DNA of 64,000 nucleotides from an uncultured Phocaeicola sp. (GTDB lineage: Bacteria; Bacteroidota; Bacteroidia; Bacteroidales; Bacteroidaceae), in contig CALUJE010000010.1 of the NCBI GenBank assembly GCA_944320885.1, forward strand, positions 30,391 through 94,390, in the 5' to 3' direction. The notes below the pieces were generated by a model. The model was not told the origin of the DNA. It made no database searches and worked only from the letters and a program-made list of their open reading frames with translations. Positions 59,740-64,000 of this stretch are shown here, in pieces (within the stretch, counting starts at the first letter, position 1; each line of letters starts with the position of its first letter). The translations under genes and the position numbers were made by a program.

Positions 59740-60765
59740 TGATTCTCGTCAATCACTATTTATTGGCACTCCTTTGTTGTATCATATGCTGTATTTGCTG
59801 GGGTTCATGGGCAAATACACAAAAGTTAGTTGCAACAAAGGACTGGAGTTTTGAATTATTCTACTGGGACCTGACCATTGGTCTGTTTTTAACCGCTCTA
59901 CTTGGAGCACTTACATTAGGAAGCTTAGGTAACGAAGGAAGGACTTTCTTCGAAGACCTTGCTATGCTGGATTGGAACAGCCTGAAGTATGCCTTATTGG
60001 GAGGTATTGTATGGAACTTCGGCAACGTATTCCTGTCCGGAGCCATTGCCATAGCCGGAATGTCGGTAGGATTTCCTATCGGAGGAGGCTTGGGATGGAT
60101 AGGGGGGGGGGGAAATTATATTCAATTATATACTGATAGCCCTAGCCGGACAAGTATATCCAGGAAATCAAATTTTATTATGGATTGGTGTAGCAATTAT
60201 TATCGTTGCAATACTGATCTGTAGTAAAGCGTATGGTAAATTGTCATCAAGTAAATCCGAAACACCGATAAAAGGAATTTTATTGGCCATAGTTTCGGGT
60301 ATAGCATTCATGTTCTTTTATGGTCTGGTAGTTAAATCACTCGATCCTCAATATGTTACTGGAGGAACCGGTACGCTGACCCCGTATACCGGAGTCTTTT
60401 TCTTTGCTGTAGGCATACTCATCAGTACGCCTATCTTCAACACTTTTGCCATGAGCCACCCTGTCAATGGTAAAAAAGTGACTATGAAAGACTACTTCTC
60501 CGGAAACACACGCACTCACCTGATTGGAGTATTGGGAGGGTTAATATGGATGGGCGGAATGCTCATAAGCTTTATGGGCACAGGAGCAACCAATCCGGCC
60601 ATTTCATATGCACTAAGCAATGCTTCACTGGTAGTAGCCATGATTTGGGGAGTATTTGTATGGAAAGAGTTTAAAGACGCTCCTAAAGGAACGAATCCTT
60701 TACTCTTTGCTATGTTCCTGCTATTTATCGTCGGCTTGTTTATAATAACAATGTCAAACTCATAA
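59739..60765 (+). pseudogene. DMT-superfamily sugar permease (RhaT/GRP-like), frameshifted in an 11-G tract
   Basis: Translation starts at a GTG that overlaps the isomerase stop (TAGTG), so coupling is likely. The N-terminal part has hydrophobic helices (LLALLCCIICCICWGSWANTQ; FYWDLTIGLFLTALLGALTLG; GNVFLSGAIAIAGMSVGFPIGGGLGWI). At 60102-60112 eleven G shift the frame, which then ends after 161 codons with unrelated residues. With ten G the frame continues as ...GEIIFNYILIALAGQVYPG straight into the second half (GILLAIVSGIAFMFFYGLVVKSL; NPAISYALSNASLVVAMIWGVFVW), giving about 341 residues and about ten helices. The rest is intact, suggesting a recent or reversible change or a sequencing error. 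It would import the pathway sugar across the inner membrane. Confidence 0.88.
60102..60112 (+). repeat. G11 mononucleotide tract that sets the reading frame of the permease gene
   Basis: Eleven consecutive G follow GGATGGATA. Ten (or seven, or thirteen) would keep the permease in frame; eleven does not. It is the longest single-base run I noticed in the window and sits in mid-gene. Confidence 0.85.
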
Positions 60766-60780
60766 AAAGCAATATCTGAA

Positions 60781-60819
60781 TAATGATACAGGCTACCTAA
60801 AATACAGCCTGTATCATTA
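60781..60819. other. 14-bp perfect hairpin between the permease and sugar-binding protein genes
   Basis: TAATGATACAGGCT (60781-60794) and AGCCTGTATCATTA (60806-60819) enclose an 11-nt loop. No T-run follows on the plus strand (TTACCATATTT), so partial termination or mRNA protection is possible. It lies 15 bp past the permease stop and 19 bp before the next ATG. Confidence 0.6.
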
Positions 60820-60838
60820 TTACCATATTTCAAGAACT

Positions 60839-61702
60839 ATGAAAACAAAACAAAAACTTACCGTAGGCCTGGTCATGAAGTCGCTTCAAGCAGACTTCTT
60901 CAAAGACATGCAACAAAGAGCTGAAACTTACGCAGCCCAACAAAACAGATTCAAACTTATCTCCGCAGGAACGAATTCACAAACGGAAATAGAACAGCAA
61001 ATAGCTATTGTTAACCAACTCGTTGAGCAAAACGTCGATGCTATCGTTGTAGTTCCCATTGATTCAAAAGCATTGGTTCCTCCGGTTGTACAAGCAATCA
61101 AGAAAGGTATTACCGTTGTCAATATTGACATACGTCTTGATGAACAAATGCTGCAGTCTGAAGGTATCGATCTGACCTATGTCGGTCCGGATAATTTTAC
61201 AGCATCACAGACTGTCGGCAAAGAATTGAGCAAACTGCTTGATAAAGGTGATAAAGTTTTCCTCATTGAAGGATTGCCGGTAGCAGAAAATGCTCAGCAA
61301 CGTAAAGCTGGATTTGAATCAGCCATATCAGAGGCAGGTCTATATCTGGCTGAAAGTGTTCCGGCCAATTGGGAAACCGACACTGCAGAAGAAATTTTTG
61401 CAACACTCTATAAAAAACACCCTGACGTAAAAGGAGTTTTCTGCTGCAATGACGCTATGGCCTTGGGAGTAATCAAGGCCTTAAAATCACAAGGCGTCAA
61501 GCCTGGAATGATTCCCGTTGTAGGATTTGACAACGACGCCGCAATACAACCTTATCTTTCAGAAGGATGGCTATTGGCAACCATCGATGCATACGGTTCA
61601 CAAATGGCTGTAGAAGGTATCAGATATGCCATGCAAATAATTGACGGACTCCCCTCCGGAGGAATACATAAAACACCTTTTACTCTCATAAAGAGAAAAT
61701 AA
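60839..61702 (+). CDS. Periplasmic-binding-protein-type sugar-binding protein (Peripla_BP_4), apparently without a signal peptide
   Basis: This 287-residue protein matches the ribose/LacI-type ligand-binding fold: KLTVGLVMKSLQADFFKDMQQRAETYA, TEIEQQIAIVNQLVEQNVDAIVVVPIDSKAL, AENAQQRKAGFESAISEAG, GVFCCNDAMALGVIKALKSQG and IPVVGFDNDAAIQPYLSEGWLLATIDAYGSQMAVEGIRYA. The fold begins at residue 6, leaving no room for an export signal (start MKTKQKLTVGL). I read the frame upstream: it stays open through the hairpin but codes nothing hydrophobic. There is no helix-turn-helix either, and no ABC transporter nearby. So it is probably a cytoplasmic sugar-binding protein, perhaps an effector sensor. It is followed by a terminator. 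Confidence 0.85.
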   Translation: MKTKQKLTVGLVMKSLQADFFKDMQQRAETYAAQQNRFKLISAGTNSQTEIEQQIAIVNQLVEQNVDAIVVVPIDSKALVPPVVQAIKKGITVVNIDIRLDEQMLQSEGIDLTYVGPDNFTASQTVGKELSKLLDKGDKVFLIEGLPVAENAQQRKAGFESAISEAGLYLAESVPANWETDTAEEIFATLYKKHPDVKGVFCCNDAMALGVIKALKSQGVKPGMIPVVGFDNDAAIQPYLSEGWLLATIDAYGSQMAVEGIRYAMQIIDGLPSGGIHKTPFTLIKRK

Positions 61703-61747
61703 GGAAAAACATTAGAACAAAAACAAATGAATGGACCTCTATAAAAA

Positions 61748-61789
61748 TAATGGGATACAAATAATTCAAAGCTTATTTGTATCCCATTA
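61748..61789 (+). terminator. Strong hairpin terminator after the sugar catabolism operon
   Basis: TAATGGGATACAAATAA (61748-61764) and TTATTTGTATCCCATTA (61773-61789) are perfect 17-bp complements with an 8-nt loop, followed by TTTCATA. The arms are palindromic enough to work on both strands. The 61703-62005 gap holds this and the next promoter, no gene. Confidence 0.75.
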
Positions 61790-61970
61790 TTTCATATATT
61801 ATAAAATTAAAAATACAGGCCATTATTTTTCAAATCATAAGTTATAACTAGAAACAGTCACCAGTTATAAAAGAAAAAATCATATCGTACTTTTCTCAAA
61901 TATAATCCATAATATAAAAATTGTCCGCCTACATTCTAAAAAGAGCTCCACAGAACTGTTTGCCAAGATT

Positions 61971-61978
61971 TAATTTTG
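61971..61978 (+). promoter_or_regulatory. Probable -7 element for the TPR-AraC regulator
   Basis: TAATTTTG matches TAnnTTTG and predicts a leader of about 20 nt before the ATG at 62006. No -33 match at the right distance was seen. Confidence 0.45.
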
Positions 61979-62005
61979 TAAATTTATGGCCAAAATAGTA
62001 TCCCA

Positions 62006-63817
62006 ATGAAACATCTATTTACATATTATACTATTCTGTTTTTATGCTGCTTATTCCTAACCTTGGACGTTAAAGGACAAAGCTCCATAATAGAAGACAT
62101 AAGTAAAATAGAAAATATTTTGAAAGAGAACCCTAAAGACTTGCTGGCACTAAGAGAAATATGTTTTCTATATTTGAATAAGGCCGACTATCAATCGGCA
62201 TATCAATATGGAAAATATCTCGAGAAACTGACAAAAGACAATACCGACAATGAAGAAGACTATATCTTCTCACAAATAATCTTGGGACAAGCAAATCTAA
62301 TGCTTCACAAGCATGATGATGCATATAATTATTTAATGGAAGCAGAACAAAAAGCTATTCTGCTGAAAAAAGATACCGCCCTGTGTTCTGTATATAACGG
62401 ATTGGGATTATATGCACTCAACGTTGAAAACGACCACTATCACGCTCTTTCCTACTTCTTCAAAGGACTCGAAACTGCAAACAAATTATCTTACGAGCGA
62501 CTAACGTCACTCCTGCTAGCCAATATTTCTACATTATATTATCTAAAAAATGACACTACCGGCTATAAATATGCCCAACAATGTTATGAACTGGGACATA
62601 AGAGAAATGATGTCTTTCTTATGTACATAGGTTCATTATGCAACGCAGCCATGCTGAATCTAAAAAAAGAATATAAAGACGCACTTGCATATATTCAGGA
62701 AGCTGACTTCATCAACCAACAAAATCAATTCCACAATGAAGTAAACATATATAATTTGTATGGCTCCATATTCACCGCCTTGAAACAATATTCCAAAGCT
62801 GAAGAGTATCTGAAGAAAGCCTTGGAAAAATATACGGAAAACAATTCAGACTTTAATGCGGAATCATTCATATATCTGGCTAACCTTGAGATACAAAGAA
62901 AAGATTTCAGAAAAGCGGAAGAATGGCTTGAAAAAGGTTTAGAATACTTAAACAAGGAAAATATCAGCTTACAAAAGGAACACATATATTATACCTTCTC
63001 AGAATGCTATCAAGAAGCTGGAGACTACAACACTGCACTGGAATATTTCAAAAAATACCATTATTATAATGACAGTATATACAATTCTGAAAAAGAAGCC
63101 TTAATAAGTCGCCTACGTGTTCAGTATGAAACCTTAAGACTGGAAAATCAGGTCAAAACTATAACATGGGAAAAAGATAAACAAAGAAACACCATATACT
63201 GGATGAGTTCTCTCCTCTTTATTTTCATATTATTTATCATCATATCCACTTACCAATACCATAAAAAGAATAAGCTCTATAAATCCATTGTAGTTCAAAA
63301 TCAAGAGGCTATCAGAAGAGAAGAATCGCTAAAAAATCAACTGAAAAAAGCCAAAGAAAAATCTATCCAGCAAAAAGCGGAAGAATCTCAAATCTCCATA
63401 CAAGCAGAAAACACAGAAGAAGGACATAACAATAAATATGTAGGTTCCTCACTCAGTAATGAGAAAAGCTGTAATTTGTTCAAACGCTTGGAAAGCCTGA
63501 TGACCGAAGAACAAATATATAAGGATCCTCTATTGACAAAAGAAAAGGTTGCCGACATGTTAGGAACAAACAGAACATACTTGTCACAAATAATTAACGA
63601 ACAGAGCAATAAAAATTTCACGCAATATATTAATGAATACCGCATATACGAAGCTGTGCGAATATTGTCCGACCCACAGAATACACAACCGCTCAAAGCA
63701 TTGTCGGTAGAATTAGGATTTAATTCCATGACAACGTTCTATAAGCTTTTTCAACAGCAAACCAGTATGACACCTGCTCAGTATAGGAAACAAGTCAATG
63801 AATTGAAAAAAACATAA
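62006..63817 (+). CDS. Inner-membrane TPR sensor/AraC-type transcription regulator
   Basis: This 603-residue protein has a signal peptide or first helix ending DVKGQ (about residue 26). TPR-like helical repeats follow to about 380 (QSAYQYGKYLEKL; YSKAEEYLKKALEKYTEN; FRKAEEWLEKGLEYLNKEN; YNTALEYFKKYHYYND). A transmembrane helix lies at about 395-415 (WMSSLLFIFILFIIISTY), then a coiled coil (about 420-465) and an AraC-type DNA-binding domain (about 490-600: LTKEKVADMLGTNRTYLSQIINEQ, ALSVELGFNSMTTFYKLFQQQTSMTPAQYRK). So a periplasmic TPR sensor faces a cytoplasmic DNA-binding domain. It stands after the sugar catabolism operon with its own promoter and is the only DNA-binding regulator recognised in the window, so it likely controls that operon and possibly the RG-II-type cluster. 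Confidence 0.9.
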   Translation: MKHLFTYYTILFLCCLFLTLDVKGQSSIIEDISKIENILKENPKDLLALREICFLYLNKADYQSAYQYGKYLEKLTKDNTDNEEDYIFSQIILGQANLMLHKHDDAYNYLMEAEQKAILLKKDTALCSVYNGLGLYALNVENDHYHALSYFFKGLETANKLSYERLTSLLLANISTLYYLKNDTTGYKYAQQCYELGHKRNDVFLMYIGSLCNAAMLNLKKEYKDALAYIQEADFINQQNQFHNEVNIYNLYGSIFTALKQYSKAEEYLKKALEKYTENNSDFNAESFIYLANLEIQRKDFRKAEEWLEKGLEYLNKENISLQKEHIYYTFSECYQEAGDYNTALEYFKKYHYYNDSIYNSEKEALISRLRVQYETLRLENQVKTITWEKDKQRNTIYWMSSLLFIFILFIIISTYQYHKKNKLYKSIVVQNQEAIRREESLKNQLKKAKEKSIQQKAEESQISIQAENTEEGHNNKYVGSSLSNEKSCNLFKRLESLMTEEQIYKDPLLTKEKVADMLGTNRTYLSQIINEQSNKNFTQYINEYRIYEAVRILSDPQNTQPLKALSVELGFNSMTTFYKLFQQQTSMTPAQYRKQVNELKKT

Positions 63818-63963
63818 AAGTGATAATGATATATAGCTTGTAGAAAATAACATCAACTAAAGAATATTACTGATAAAAACTATTTTTAGCAAGAACACCC
63901 ATAAAAAACGAATAAAACTTATTTAACGTGAGTTCGAAATAAAATCAAAAAATAGCAAGTTGT

Positions 63964-63994
63964 CCGTCATTGACAAAATTCACGTCAATGGCGG
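63964..63994 (+). terminator. Possible terminator hairpin at the window edge
   Basis: CCGTCATTGAC (63964-63974) pairs with GTCAATGGCGG (63984-63994) with one G-U pair and a 9-nt loop. What follows is cut by the edge. It could end the regulator transcript. No gene was seen between 63818 and 64000. Confidence 0.4.
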
Positions 63995-64000
63995 GCTTCT

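Overview
The window looks like a chromosomal segment of a gut Bacteroidales species, Bacteroides or Phocaeicola (P. vulgatus/dorei-like is my guess, not proven). Reasons: several SusC/SusD pairs, many secreted carbohydrate-active enzymes packed in operons, an inner-membrane TPR-AraC regulator, and Bacteroides-type promoters (TTTG - 19 bp - TAnnTTTG). No rRNA, tRNA, CRISPR array, insertion sequence or phage gene was recognised.

Layout. (1) 1-14.2 kb, minus strand: a pectin-type utilisation locus. From its promoter it reads GH2 enzyme, PL1 pectate lyase, a pectate-lyase-like beta-helix/DUF6298 fusion, a SusC with a single-base frameshift, SusD, a plug-only TonB-receptor fragment, and the start of a second SusC cut by the window edge. 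(2) 14.4-21.1 kb, plus strand: an isochorismatase-family hydrolase, a leader region with a 32-bp perfect palindrome, then a SusC-SusD-thioredoxin-like lipoprotein operon. (3) 21.2-24.8 kb, minus strand: a catalase with an abnormal start, a DUF1963 protein and an SH3/membrane protein. (4) 25.1-53.4 kb, minus strand: a large enzyme cluster. In transcription order: GH127, GH141-like, MFS sugar transporter, GH78, a galacturonidase-like lipoprotein, beta-propeller-GH2-malectin-CBM fusion, GH2, GH2, terminator, GH106, SGNH acetylesterase and DUF5703 enzyme. From memory, this content and order resemble the rhamnogalacturonan-II (RG-II) locus of B. thetaiotaomicron. (5) 53.6-54.3 kb: DUF190 and the fluoride channel CrcB. 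(6) 54.9-63.8 kb, plus strand: split transketolase, FGGY kinase, fucose-isomerase-like enzyme, DMT sugar transporter (frameshifted in a G11 tract), a sugar-binding protein without signal peptide, and a TPR-AraC membrane regulator.

Working model: region 4 takes RG-II side chains apart in the periplasm and region 6 catabolises one released sugar by isomerase, kinase and transketolase. D-apiose, a sugar almost specific to RG-II and apiogalacturonan, is the best candidate. Region 1 supplies uptake and backbone lyase functions for pectin.

The most unusual features are: coding-region homopolymers or frameshifts in three transport genes (G9, A5G3 and G11); three intergenic arrays with 21- or 22-bp periodicity and internal dyads; a 32-bp perfect palindrome; a catalase that seems to have lost its normal start; and a cytoplasmic-looking sugar-binding protein next to a membrane regulator.
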